Origin: Methylobacterium terricola
GTDB lineage: Bacteria > Pseudomonadota > Alphaproteobacteria > Rhizobiales > Beijerinckiaceae
Assembly (NCBI RefSeq): GCF_006151805.1
Contig: NZ_VDDA01000014.1
Coordinates: 1-64,000, forward strand
Direction: 5' to 3'
DNA: 64,000 nt
This document shows positions 53,083 through 61,756 of the stretch, piece after piece. Made by a program: the position numbers and the translations under genes. How positions within the stretch are numbered: the first letter of the stretch is position 1; every line of letters starts with the position of its first letter. Below the pieces are notes generated by a model. It worked only from the letters and a program-made list of their open reading frames with translations. It made no database searches and was not told the DNA's origin.

Positions 53083-54344
53083 TCGAGATCGACGGACGCA
53101 TTCTCGCGGCGGACGAGATGGAGGCGGCACTCTCCCATTTCACCGCGCGGGCCGGCCTGGGGGCCAACAGCGGCGAGCGCATCGCGGCGCGGTTCCGGGA
53201 CAACGCCTCGAGCCTCGCCTTCATCCTGGCCGCCCGCCGGGCCGGCGCGACGCTGCTGCCGATCCACCCGGCCCTGCCGAACGACGGCGCGCGGCGGCTG
53301 GCCGTACGGGCCGGCTGCCACCGGGTCTTCCTCGACGACCTGGTGGCCGAGCCGCTGGACGGGGCCCCGCCGCCGGTGCCGGGCGAGGGCCACCTGCTCC
53401 AGATGAGTTCCGGCACCACCGGCGAGCCGAAATGCATCGCCCGGCCCTGGAGCGCGGTGGCGCGCGAGATCGAGAGCTACGTCGCGGCCTTCCCGGAGCC
53501 CGCCGGAATGACGCCGGTGATCGCCTGCCCGATCACCCATTCCTACGGGCTGATCTGCGGCCTCCTCGTCGGCTTGGCCCGCGGCCGGGCGCCGGTGGTG
53601 CTCGACACCGCCAACCCGAAATACCTGCTGCGGCGCCTGCGCGAGATCGAGCGCCCGCTGCTCTACACCTCGCCCGCCATGCTGCACACGCTCGCCCGGC
53701 TGATGCCGGAGGGCGAGCGCATCCATGCGGCGATGACCTCGGGCACGCTGCTGCCGGCGCCGTGGTTCTCCGCCATCCGCGCCCGGGTCGCGCACCTCTT
53801 CCAGCAATATGGCTGCTCGGAGACCGGCTGCATCGCGGTCAATCCGGACCTCGACCGCGCCGACGCGATCGGCCGCCCGCTGCCGCATCACCGCGTCCGG
53901 GCCGGCACGAGCGCGGACGACCCGGCGGAGATCGTCGTCGAGGGCGAGGCCGGCACGGTGCGGACCGGCGATCTCGGCTATCTCCGGCCCGACGGGATGC
54001 TGGTCTTCGTGGCGCGCCAGAGCGACACGATCAACGTCTCGGGCCTCAACGTCTATCCGGGCGAGGTCGAGGACGTGGTGATGGCGATGCCCGGCATCAC
54101 CGATGCCGTCGCCTTCGCGAAGGCCGACGCCTTCGCGGGCGAGCGGGTGACGCTGCTGTTCAGCGCAGCAGTGCCGGTCGCGCCCCGCGACCTCCAGGAT
54201 TGGTGCCGCCGGTACCTCGCCGGCCATCAGGTGCCGGTCGAGGCCGTGCAGGTGGCGGCGATCCCGCGCCAGGCCAACGGCAAGATCTCCCGCCGCGAGG
54301 CCGCCGCCCTCCATCGCAGCGGCGCCCTGGAGGCCGCGCAATGA
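53079..54344 (+). CDS. Aryl-AMP ligase (AsbC-like adenylate-forming enzyme)
   Basis: This 421-residue ANL-superfamily enzyme shows the A3 motif at residues 110-118 (SSGTTGEPK), QYGCSETGC, the TGDLGYL motif and a C-terminal KISR Lys. It is short like AsbC, the 3,4-dihydroxybenzoate-activating enzyme of petrobactin synthesis. It would activate a benzoate and load it on the carrier domain of the next gene product. Both 3,4-dihydroxybenzoate and 4-hydroxybenzoate are possible substrates. It overlaps both neighbours by ATGA. Confidence 0.87.
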   Translation: MIEIDGRILAADEMEAALSHFTARAGLGANSGERIAARFRDNASSLAFILAARRAGATLLPIHPALPNDGARRLAVRAGCHRVFLDDLVAEPLDGAPPPVPGEGHLLQMSSGTTGEPKCIARPWSAVAREIESYVAAFPEPAGMTPVIACPITHSYGLICGLLVGLARGRAPVVLDTANPKYLLRRLREIERPLLYTSPAMLHTLARLMPEGERIHAAMTSGTLLPAPWFSAIRARVAHLFQQYGCSETGCIAVNPDLDRADAIGRPLPHHRVRAGTSADDPAEIVVEGEAGTVRTGDLGYLRPDGMLVFVARQSDTINVSGLNVYPGEVEDVVMAMPGITDAVAFAKADAFAGERVTLLFSAAVPVAPRDLQDWCRRYLAGHQVPVEAVQVAAIPRQANGKISRREAAALHRSGALEAAQ

Positions 54345-55711
54345 CGGTCGCCATCACCCGGGACGAGGCGGTCGCGGCCATCGGCACGATTTTGCGCGGG
54401 GAGATGAACCACCCGCATCTCGATCGGTTCGGGCCGGGGGCGCGGCTCAACGAGGATCTCTATCTCGATTCGGTGCAGGTGCTGCAGCTCGTCCTGTCGC
54501 TTGAGATGAACCTGGGATTGTCGATCCCCGAGGAGGCGATCGCCGGCCGCGACCTCTCGACCGTCGGCGACCTCGCCGGGCTGCTGGCGCGCGAGCCCGC
54601 CGCCGCGCCGGCCCCGCCCGCCGCCGCTCCCGAGGGCGTCCACGGCGACCTGGCCTACGACCTGAAGATCCACTGCTTCGTCAGCTGCGTCTGCGACGGG
54701 CTGAAGGCGCGCGGCATCGACCACCGGCCGTTCTACGCCCTGATCTGGGACGCGGAATTCGCCATCACCGACGAGTTCCGCCTCGCCTACCACTCGGACG
54801 CCATGGACCACGAGGCGTTCCGCTACTGGTTCACGCGGCTCTACGGCGTGCCGCTCCACGCCTGGTACGACCATTCGCGCCCGAAGGACGAGAACGTCGC
54901 GACCCTGCTCGACCTGCTGGCTCGCCGTGAGCCGGACGAGTGCGTGATGGTGATGCTCGACATGTTCCACCTGCCGGAGCGGGAGAACAAGTTCAACCAG
55001 AACCCCTTCCCGCACTACCTGCTGGTCTCGCTCACCGACGACCCCGACACCTGGCAGGTGCGCGATCCGGACTTCCGCTGGGAGGGCACCATCGCGCGCG
55101 ACCGGATGCTGAACGCGATCCGCCAGCCGAGCGTCGCCGGCGGCTACCGGTTCGACCCGTCGCGCGCCCGCCCGCCGGCGCAGGCCGACCTCGCGGCGTT
55201 CTTCGAGGCCTGCTTCGTCCTGGATTCGAACCCGCTGATCGACGCGGTGCGGGCGATCGTGGCAGCCCATGACGAGGGGCGCGGCGGGCTGACGCTCGCC
55301 GGTCTCGACGGCGCGTTGCGCGAATTGCCGGTGATCACGATCCGCAAATGGGCCTACGAGCACGGCTTCGCCTTCTTCTGGCGCGCCCTGCACTGGCCCG
55401 ACGCCGAGTTCCAGCGGATCTGCGACGAGATCGAGGCCCTGGTGAACGGCCTCACCGCCCTGCACTATGCCGTGCTCAAGCTCGCCCGGACGGAAGATGC
55501 GGCGCAGGTCGCCGACATCATGGCGAAGCTCGACGCGCTCGACGCGATCGAGGCCTCGCTCAAGCGCCGGCTCGGCGCGGCCTACCGGGCCTGGCAGGCC
55601 GCGTCCTCGCCGAGGGACCCGACACCGGGCCTCAGGACGCGCGGAGTGCCGGCCGCCGCCCTCCACCATCTCATCGAGGAAGATCCCTGCGAGGAAGGAT
55701 GCCTGTCATGA
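54341..55711 (+). CDS. Aryl carrier protein fused to an AsbE-like condensing enzyme (DUF6005)
   Basis: This 456-residue two-domain protein combines parts that are separate in the petrobactin pathway. Residues 1-88 are an acyl carrier domain with phosphopantetheine Ser44 (YLDSVQVLQLVLSLEMNLG), corresponding to AsbD. An Ala/Pro linker (AAAPAPPAAAPEG) follows. Residues ~100-440 match AsbE-type proteins (DLAYDLKIHCFVSCVCDG, VMVMLDMFHLPERENKFNQNPFPHYLL), which transfer the carrier-bound aryl group to the polyamine amine. The carrier-AsbE fusion would channel the aryl thioester directly. It is coupled to the ligase gene by ATGA and to the DUF2218 gene by overlap. Confidence 0.87.
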   Translation: MTVAITRDEAVAAIGTILRGEMNHPHLDRFGPGARLNEDLYLDSVQVLQLVLSLEMNLGLSIPEEAIAGRDLSTVGDLAGLLAREPAAAPAPPAAAPEGVHGDLAYDLKIHCFVSCVCDGLKARGIDHRPFYALIWDAEFAITDEFRLAYHSDAMDHEAFRYWFTRLYGVPLHAWYDHSRPKDENVATLLDLLARREPDECVMVMLDMFHLPERENKFNQNPFPHYLLVSLTDDPDTWQVRDPDFRWEGTIARDRMLNAIRQPSVAGGYRFDPSRARPPAQADLAAFFEACFVLDSNPLIDAVRAIVAAHDEGRGGLTLAGLDGALRELPVITIRKWAYEHGFAFFWRALHWPDAEFQRICDEIEALVNGLTALHYAVLKLARTEDAAQVADIMAKLDALDAIEASLKRRLGAAYRAWQAASSPRDPTPGLRTRGVPAAALHHLIEEDPCEEGCLS

Positions 55712-55986
55712 TCCAGTCCCACGCCGTCGTCGGCACCCCGCACGCGAGCCGCTACCTGCAGCAGCTCGCCAAGCACTGGGCGCACAAGTTCGAGACCACC
55801 TTCGATCCGCATTCCGCCCGGATCGCCCTGCCCCTCGGGGAGGCCCGGCTCGCCGCCACCGACGAGGCCCTGACGATCGACCTCTCGACGGACGACGCCG
55901 CCAAGCTGCCGGATTTCCAGGCCGTGCTGGTGCGCCATGTCGAGCGCTTCGCGTTCCGCGAGACGCTGCACTTCGACTGGACCTGA
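55708..55986 (+). CDS. DUF2218-family small protein
   Basis: This 92-residue protein has the DUF2218 pattern: HASRYLQQLAKHWAHKFET near the start, then LPLGEARLAATDEALTIDLS and a terminal HVERFAFRETLHFDW. The family often sits in siderophore or metal-uptake clusters and its job is not established. Start: ATG 55708, 9 bp after GAGGAAGG and overlapping the previous stop; ATG 55699 is in frame. Possible roles are a metallophore or metal-binding accessory or a pathway helper; this is inference. Confidence 0.83.
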   Translation: MIQSHAVVGTPHASRYLQQLAKHWAHKFETTFDPHSARIALPLGEARLAATDEALTIDLSTDDAAKLPDFQAVLVRHVERFAFRETLHFDWT

Positions 55987-55990
55987 CCGG

Positions 55991-56491
55991 ATGGACATCA
56001 CCCTGCGCGCCATGCGCGACTCCGACCTGCCGGACCTGGTCGAGCTCTACAACCAGCCGGCCTTCCGCGACGGGACCCTGGCGCTGCCCTACGAATCCAT
56101 CGATGCGATCAAGGCCTGGGCGGCGCCGCGCTCGCCGCGGGACCTGCACCTCGTGGCCGAAGCCGAGGGGCACGCGGTCGGCGCCGCGGCCCTGCGCCCA
56201 TTCTACGGGAGGCGTGCCCATGCCGGCGAGTTCTGGCTCGGCGTGAACGAACGGTTCGCCGGGCGCGGCATCGGCTCCCGGCTGCTCGCGGCGATCATCG
56301 ATACCGCCGAGAACTGGCTCAACGTCACCCGGATCGAGATGACGGTGTTCGTCGACAACGCCCGGGCGATCGCGCTCTACGAGCGGTTCGGGTTCGAGAT
56401 CGAGGGCACGCACCGGGCCGCGAGCTTCCGCAACGGCGCGTTCGCCGACGTGCATTGCATGGCGCGGCTGCGACCGGGGGGTGTGCGGTGA
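55991..56491 (+). CDS. GNAT-family N-acetyltransferase
   Basis: This 166-residue GNAT enzyme has the acetyl-CoA binding motif GVNERFAGRGIGSRLLAAII, and VFVDNARAIALYERFGFEIEG, which marks the YhhY/amino-group class. It follows DUF2218 by 4 bp in the metallophore operon. N-acetylation of the polyamine part is known for rhodopetrobactin-type siderophores, so the most economical role is acetylation of the internal polyamine nitrogen. A detoxifying acetyltransferase is the alternative. Confidence 0.83.
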   Translation: MDITLRAMRDSDLPDLVELYNQPAFRDGTLALPYESIDAIKAWAAPRSPRDLHLVAEAEGHAVGAAALRPFYGRRAHAGEFWLGVNERFAGRGIGSRLLAAIIDTAENWLNVTRIEMTVFVDNARAIALYERFGFEIEGTHRAASFRNGAFADVHCMARLRPGGVR

Positions 56492-56657
56492 GGCGTCTGC
56501 GGCGTCGTTGACCGTCCGGGGCGGAACTCGCACCCTCCGGGTCATTCCGGAACCCCGCTGCGCGACCACGGGATGACCCCGAGGGTGTCGGTCCCGACAG
56601 AGAAAAGCCAAACGGACTTTGAAGACCATCCGAACCTATTCTCCCTGGAGATCCACG

Positions 56658-57602
56658 GTGCCGTCACTCCCGAAGAACCGGCGCCGGGTGGCGGCCCTGC
56701 TGCTGACTCTCCTCGCCGCCGCCCTGGCCGCGCCCGCCGCCGCCGCTGCCGCCGCCGCCGAGATCACCATCCAGCATGCCAGCGGCCAGACGGTCGTGCC
56801 GTCCCCGCCGAAGAAGATCGTGGTCTTCGATCTGGCCGCCCTCGACACGCTCGACGCCCTCGGCGTTCCCGTCTTCGGGGTAGCGGGCGGGGCCAAGCCG
56901 CCCTCCCTCGCGCCGTACAACGAGCCCCGCTACCGCCGGATGGGCACGCTGTGGGAGCCCGATTACGAGGCGATCAACGAAGCCGAGCCCGATCTGGTCA
57001 TCGTCGGCGGGCGCTCGGGCCCGCGCTACGCCGCCCTGTCGAAGCTGGCACCGACCATCGACCTGTCGAGCGACCCCACCGATCCCCTCGGCAGCGAGCT
57101 GCGCAACATCCGCAGCCTCGCCCGGCTGTTCGGCAAGGAGGCGGAGGCGGACACCCGGATCGCCCGGATCCAGGCCGGCATCGCGGCGGTGCACGCCAAG
57201 GCCGGGCAGGCCGGCAGCGCCCTGTTCATCCTCTCGACCGGGGGCCGCCTGAGCGCCTTCGGCCGCGGCTCGCGCTTCGGGCTCCTGCACGGCGCCCTCG
57301 GCTTCCGGCCGGCGGCGCCCGACCTCGATGCCGGCATCCACGGCCAGCCGGTCTCGTTCGAGTTCATCGCCAGGACCGATCCCGACTGGCTGTTCGTGCT
57401 CGACCGCGACGCGGCGATCGGTGCCCGCGGCCAGCCGGCGCGCCAGCTCCTCGACAATGCGCTGGTGCGGCAGACGAAGGCCTGGCGCAAGGGACAGGTC
57501 GTCTACGTCGATGCCGGCAGCTGGTACCTCGCCGCGGGGGGCCTGCGGGCGCTCCAGGCCACCGTCGACCAGATCGCCGCCGCCCTCGACGGCGCGCGCT
57601 GA
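56658..57602 (+). CDS. Siderophore ABC binding protein (FatB/CeuE/YclQ class)
   Basis: This 314-residue periplasmic binding protein has a signal peptide ending in an eight-Ala run. The TVVPSPPKKIVVFDLAALDTLDALGV and GTLWEPDYEAINEAEPDLVIVGGRSG motifs characterise the catecholate/petrobactin-type binding proteins YclQ, FatB and CeuE. Start: GTG 56658 with GGAG 9 bp upstream; a TTG 39 bp further up is less likely. It begins the uptake part of the cluster and supports a bis-aryl, citrate-centred ligand of petrobactin type. Confidence 0.87.
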   Translation: MPSLPKNRRRVAALLLTLLAAALAAPAAAAAAAAEITIQHASGQTVVPSPPKKIVVFDLAALDTLDALGVPVFGVAGGAKPPSLAPYNEPRYRRMGTLWEPDYEAINEAEPDLVIVGGRSGPRYAALSKLAPTIDLSSDPTDPLGSELRNIRSLARLFGKEAEADTRIARIQAGIAAVHAKAGQAGSALFILSTGGRLSAFGRGSRFGLLHGALGFRPAAPDLDAGIHGQPVSFEFIARTDPDWLFVLDRDAAIGARGQPARQLLDNALVRQTKAWRKGQVVYVDAGSWYLAAGGLRALQATVDQIAAALDGAR

Positions 57603-57604
57603 CG

Positions 57605-58543
57605 ATGGGATGGCCTCTGCGCAGCGCGATCCTGTCGGGCCTCGCGCTCCTGGCGCTCGCCGCCGCGAGCCTCCTCGTCGGCGTCGGCGACCTCGCCTCA
57701 CCCGAGATCCTTCTGGCGAGCCGGGTGCCGCGCACCCTCGCCCTCATCCTCGCCGGCGCCGGGCTGGCGGTGGCGGGCGTCATCATGCAGCTCGTGGCGC
57801 AGAACCGCTTCGTCGAGCCCTCGACCGCCGGCACGACCGAATCGGCGACGCTCGGCATGCTGGTGATCACGCTCGTCGCCCCCGACGCGCCGGTCGTCGT
57901 GAAGATGCTGGCGGCGACCGCGACGGCGCTCGCCGGCACCGCCCTGTTCCTGCGGGTCCTGCGCGCCATGCCGCTGCGGGCGCGGCTGACGGTGCCGCTC
58001 GTCGGGATCATGCTCGGCGGCGTGATCGGGGCGGCCTCGACCTTCGTCGCGTACCGCACCGACATGCTGCAATTCCTCGGCACCTGGCAGGCCGGCGACT
58101 TCTCGACAGTCCTGCGCGGGCGCTACGAACTGCTCTGGCTCGCCGCGATCCTGGCTGTCGTCGCCTACATCCTCGCCGACCGCATCACCATCGCGGGGCT
58201 GGGGCGCGACGCGGCGGTCAATCTCGGGCTCGACTATCGCGGCGTCGTGGCGGTCGCGATCGCCATCGTGGCGATGATCACCGCCGTCACCATCGCCAGC
58301 GTCGGCACGGTCCCGTTCCTCGGCCTGGTGGTGCCGAACCTCGTCGCGCTCGCCGCCGGCGACAACCTTCGACGGACCCTGCCGCTCGTGGCCGCCGCGG
58401 GCGCCGGGCTGCTGCTGGCCTGCGACGTGCTCGGGCGGGTGATCCGCACCCCCTACGAGATCCCGGTCGGCACCGTGATGGGGGTCGTCGGCAGCGGCCT
58501 GTTCCTGGTCCTGCTGCTGCGCCGGGACGCCCGCCATGCATAG
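57605..58543 (+). CDS. Siderophore ABC permease 1 (FecCD family)
   Basis: This 312-residue FecCD-type permease has about nine hydrophobic helices. It carries SRVPRTLALILAGAGLAVAGVIMQ, RNRFVEPSTAGTTESA-like sequence (QNRFVEPSTAGTTES) and the GTVPFLGLVVPNLV coupling region. It pairs with the following permease, whose gene it overlaps by 8 bp. The N-terminal features resemble YclN/FatD. Confidence 0.88.
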   Translation: MGWPLRSAILSGLALLALAAASLLVGVGDLASPEILLASRVPRTLALILAGAGLAVAGVIMQLVAQNRFVEPSTAGTTESATLGMLVITLVAPDAPVVVKMLAATATALAGTALFLRVLRAMPLRARLTVPLVGIMLGGVIGAASTFVAYRTDMLQFLGTWQAGDFSTVLRGRYELLWLAAILAVVAYILADRITIAGLGRDAAVNLGLDYRGVVAVAIAIVAMITAVTIASVGTVPFLGLVVPNLVALAAGDNLRRTLPLVAAAGAGLLLACDVLGRVIRTPYEIPVGTVMGVVGSGLFLVLLLRRDARHA

Positions 58544-59495
58544 CGGGCGCGCCGCCCTGCGGCCGCTCCACGTCCTGGCGCTGCTCGGCGTGGCCATCCT
58601 CGGCCTGGCGGTCGTCTTCATGACGATCGGGGCCAACGGCCGCTGGGGCTTCGTGCTGCCGTTCCGCGGCACCAAGCTCGCCTCGCTGCTGCTCGTCGCC
58701 TGCGCCGTCGCCACCGCGACGGTGCTGTTCCAGACCGCCTCGGGCAACCGCATCCTGACGCCGGCGATCATGGGCTTCGACGAGCTCTACCGTCTGATCC
58801 AGACCGGCCTCGTCGTCGGAATCGGGACCGGGGGCTTCGGCGATCCGCGCCTGCGCTTCCTCGCCGAGACCGGCGCGATGGTGCTGTTCGCGCTCCTCCT
58901 CTACCGCTGGCTGCTGGCGCGGACCGAGGGCGGCCTGCATCGCCTTTTGCTCGTCGGGGTGATCTGCGGGGTGCTGTTCCGCAGCCTGTCGCAGTTCCTC
59001 CAGCGGATGCTCGACCCGAGCCAGTTCGTCGTGCTGCAGGCGAGCTTCTTCGCCAATTTCAACGCCGTCCGCCCGGACCTGCTGGCGCTCGCCGCCCTCC
59101 TGGTGCTGGGAGCCGGGGTCGGGACGTGGCGCCTGCTGGCCCGGCTCGACGTGCTGCTGCTCGGGCGCGACGCCGCCATCGCGCTGGGGGTCGATCACCG
59201 CCGCACCGTGACCCTCGTGCTGGTCCTCGTGGCGGTCCTGGTCTCGGTCTCGACCGCGCTGGTCGGGCCGGTGACCTTCCTCGGCCTCCTCGTCGCCCAC
59301 CTCGCCTACCGGGTGATGCCGACCTACCGCCACGCAGTCGTGCTGCCGGCCGCCGCCCTCATCGCGGCGGTGACGCTGGTCGGCGGGCAATTGGTGCTGG
59401 AACGGGTCTTCTCGCTCAACACCGCCCTGTCGATCGTGATCGAGTTCCTGGGCGGCCTCACCCTCCTGGTCCTGCTGGCGAGACGCCCCCGATGA
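58536..59495 (+). CDS. Siderophore ABC permease 2 (FecCD family)
   Basis: This 319-residue FecCD-type permease resembles YclO/FatC. It has FRGTKLASLLLVACAVATATVLFQT near the start, RILTPAIMGFDELYRLIQT, the coupling motif GPVTFLGLLVAHLAYRV and the terminal VIEFLGGLTLLVLL. It forms the heterodimeric pore with permease 1 and overlaps the ATPase gene by 4 bp. Confidence 0.88.
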   Translation: MHSGRAALRPLHVLALLGVAILGLAVVFMTIGANGRWGFVLPFRGTKLASLLLVACAVATATVLFQTASGNRILTPAIMGFDELYRLIQTGLVVGIGTGGFGDPRLRFLAETGAMVLFALLLYRWLLARTEGGLHRLLLVGVICGVLFRSLSQFLQRMLDPSQFVVLQASFFANFNAVRPDLLALAALLVLGAGVGTWRLLARLDVLLLGRDAAIALGVDHRRTVTLVLVLVAVLVSVSTALVGPVTFLGLLVAHLAYRVMPTYRHAVVLPAAALIAAVTLVGGQLVLERVFSLNTALSIVIEFLGGLTLLVLLARRPR

Positions 59496-60250
59496 TCGAG
59501 ACGCAAGACCTCACGCGCCGCTACGGCGACACCGTGGTGGTGGACGGCGTGTCGTTGCGCCTGCCGGAGCGCGCCTTCGTCTCGGTGATCGGGGCGAACG
59601 GCGCCGGCAAGTCGAGCGTCCTGTCGATGGTGAGCCGGCTCCTGCCGATGAGCGCCGGCCGGGCCCTCGTCGACGGGCTCGACGTGGCGGCGACCCCGGG
59701 CGACGTGCTGGCGCGCCGCCTCGGCATCCTGCGCCAGGACAACGGCGTCGCCGCCCGGGTGACGATCCGCGACCTCGTCGCCTTCGGGCGCTACCCCCAT
59801 TCGAAGGGCCGGCTGACCGCGGCCGACCGCGGCCACATCGCCGATGCGCTGGCCTTCCTCGACCTCGAGCCGCTGGCCGACCGCTTCCTCGACGAGGTCT
59901 CGGGCGGGCAGCGCCAGCGCGCCTACATCGCCATGGTGCTCGCCCAGGACACCGACTGCATCCTGCTCGACGAACCCTTGAACAACCTCGACATGCGCCA
60001 CGCCGCCGCGATGATGGGCCTGCTGCGCCGGGCGGTGGACGAGCGCGGCCGCACGATCGTCGCGGTGCTGCACGACATCAACTTCGCCTCCTGCTACTCC
60101 GACCGGATCGTGGCGATGCGCGACGGCAAGGTCGTGGCGATCGGGTCGCCGGAGGAGATCGTGACCCCGGAGGTCCTTCGCGCCGTCTACGGGATCGACG
60201 TCGAGGTGGTGATGGTGAAGGGCTACCGGACGGTGTTCTTCTACCGCTGA
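59492..60250 (+). CDS. Siderophore ABC ATPase (FepC/YclP class)
   Basis: This 252-residue ATPase has Walker A GANGAGKSS, the family motif FGRYPHSKGRL, signature VSGGQRQRAYIA and Walker B CILLDEPLNNLD, followed by AVLHDINFASCYSD. It is the last gene of the biosynthesis-uptake run, which stretches from 49587 to 60250 without a long gap. It converges with the MFS gene. Confidence 0.9.
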   Translation: MIETQDLTRRYGDTVVVDGVSLRLPERAFVSVIGANGAGKSSVLSMVSRLLPMSAGRALVDGLDVAATPGDVLARRLGILRQDNGVAARVTIRDLVAFGRYPHSKGRLTAADRGHIADALAFLDLEPLADRFLDEVSGGQRQRAYIAMVLAQDTDCILLDEPLNNLDMRHAAAMMGLLRRAVDERGRTIVAVLHDINFASCYSDRIVAMRDGKVVAIGSPEEIVTPEVLRAVYGIDVEVVMVKGYRTVFFYR

Positions 60251-60269
60251 AGGCCTGCGAGGCCGGCGC

Positions 60270-61679
60270 CTACGTCGACCCCCGCACCGCCAGGCGCGAC
60301 AGGCTGACCACGCTGGCGATGCCCGCGAAGGCCGCGCCGAGCCCGAGCGCCAGGGCCGGGCCGTGGGCAGCGGCGACCGCGAAGCAGGCCGCCACCAGAG
60401 CCGCGCCGGTGGTCTGGCCGAGCAGCCGCGCCGTCGCCACGATGCCGCTCGCCCCGCCGGAGCGCGACGGCGGGGCGCTCGTCATGATCGCGCGCAGGTT
60501 CGGCGCCTGGAAGAAGCCGAAGCCGGCCCCGCACAGCGCCATCCGCCAGGCGAGCCCGACGACGCTCGGCTCGGGCGGCAGCGCGGCGAGCAGGCCCATG
60601 CCGAGCGCCAGGATGGCGAGCCCGATCCCGCCGAGCACGCTCGGCGGGTAGCGGTCCGACAGGCGTCCGGCGACCGGCGCCATCAGGGCGACCACCACCG
60701 GCCAGGGCGTCATCAGGAAGCCGGTCTCGACCTGCGAGCGCCCGAGATCGTGCTGGAACAGGAACGGCAGCGACACGAAGGCGAGGCCTTGTGCCGCGAA
60801 CGAGCAGATCGACGTCGCCGCCGACAGGGCGAAGAGTGGCCGCTTGAGCAGGTCGACGGCGAGCATCGGCGCCGGGTGGCCGGCCTGTCGCCGCAGGAGC
60901 AGCACCCCGCAGGCAAGGGCACCCGCGAATTCCGCCAGCACCCGCCAGGGCGGGCCGGCATGGGCCGCCTCGCCGAGGCCCAGCACGAGGAGCGCGAAGG
61001 TGGCGGCGTTGAGCAGCGCGCCGACCCGGTCGAAGGCGTAGCCGGCGCGCGGTGTCTCGGGCAGGGCGCGCCGCGCGAGCGCGAGCGCCGCGAGCCCGAT
61101 CGGCAGGTTGACGGCGAACAGCCACGGCCAGGACGCCGCCACCAGGATCAGCGAGGCGACGGTCGGCCCGAGGGCGAAGCCGATTCCCACCACGAAGGCG
61201 TTGAGGCCGAGGCCCCGCCCGAGCTGGCTCGTCGGATAGATGAAGCGGATGAGCGCGACGTTGACCGCCATCAGGGCGCTCGCGCCGAGCCCCTGCAGGA
61301 TGCGCGCGGCGACGAGCGCGGGCAGCGACCAGGCGAGCGCGCAGACCAGCGAGGCCACGGTGAACAGGGCGAGGCCCGCGACATAGACCCGCCGCTGCCC
61401 GACGATCTCGCCGAGCGCCGCGACCGGCAGCAGCGTCGCCACCACGGCGAGCTGGTAGGCGTTGACGATCCAGACCGACTCCGCCGGATCGACGCCGAGA
61501 TCGGCCGCGATGGTCGGGAGCGCGGTGTTGGCGATGGCGGTGTCGAGCGTGGCGAGGGCCACGCCGGCGAGCACCGCCACCATCGCCTGCCGGCGCTGCG
61601 CCGGCGGCAGACCCTCGCGGGGGGATGGGTCGGACCGCGTCACGTCGGGGGCGGGAGGGGGCGGGGCAGAGTATGACAC
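60270..61679 (-). CDS. MFS transporter, DHA2/EmrB-QacA-like 14-helix family; candidate metallophore exporter
   Basis: This 469-residue membrane protein has about 14 hydrophobic helices. The N-terminal motif LDTAIANTALPTIAADLGV, NAYQLAVVATLLPVAALGEIVGQRRVY (motif A region) and LGLNAFVVGIGFALGP are typical of drug:H+ antiporters. It lies 20 bp downstream of, and opposite to, the uptake ATPase gene. Siderophore clusters often carry such exporters, so release of the product is a plausible role, though a general efflux function cannot be excluded. Start: GTG 61679. Confidence 0.82.
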   Translation of the reverse strand: MSYSAPPPPAPDVTRSDPSPREGLPPAQRRQAMVAVLAGVALATLDTAIANTALPTIAADLGVDPAESVWIVNAYQLAVVATLLPVAALGEIVGQRRVYVAGLALFTVASLVCALAWSLPALVAARILQGLGASALMAVNVALIRFIYPTSQLGRGLGLNAFVVGIGFALGPTVASLILVAASWPWLFAVNLPIGLAALALARRALPETPRAGYAFDRVGALLNAATFALLVLGLGEAAHAGPPWRVLAEFAGALACGVLLLRRQAGHPAPMLAVDLLKRPLFALSAATSICSFAAQGLAFVSLPFLFQHDLGRSQVETGFLMTPWPVVVALMAPVAGRLSDRYPPSVLGGIGLAILALGMGLLAALPPEPSVVGLAWRMALCGAGFGFFQAPNLRAIMTSAPPSRSGGASGIVATARLLGQTTGAALVAACFAVAAAHGPALALGLGAAFAGIASVVSLSRLAVRGST

Positions 61680-61756
61680 TCGCCCTGGATGTGTCCCGGC
61701 GACGCGGTTGGCAAGCGGTTTGGTGGCCGCAGGTTTGGTGGCTTGCGGCCGCGCGC

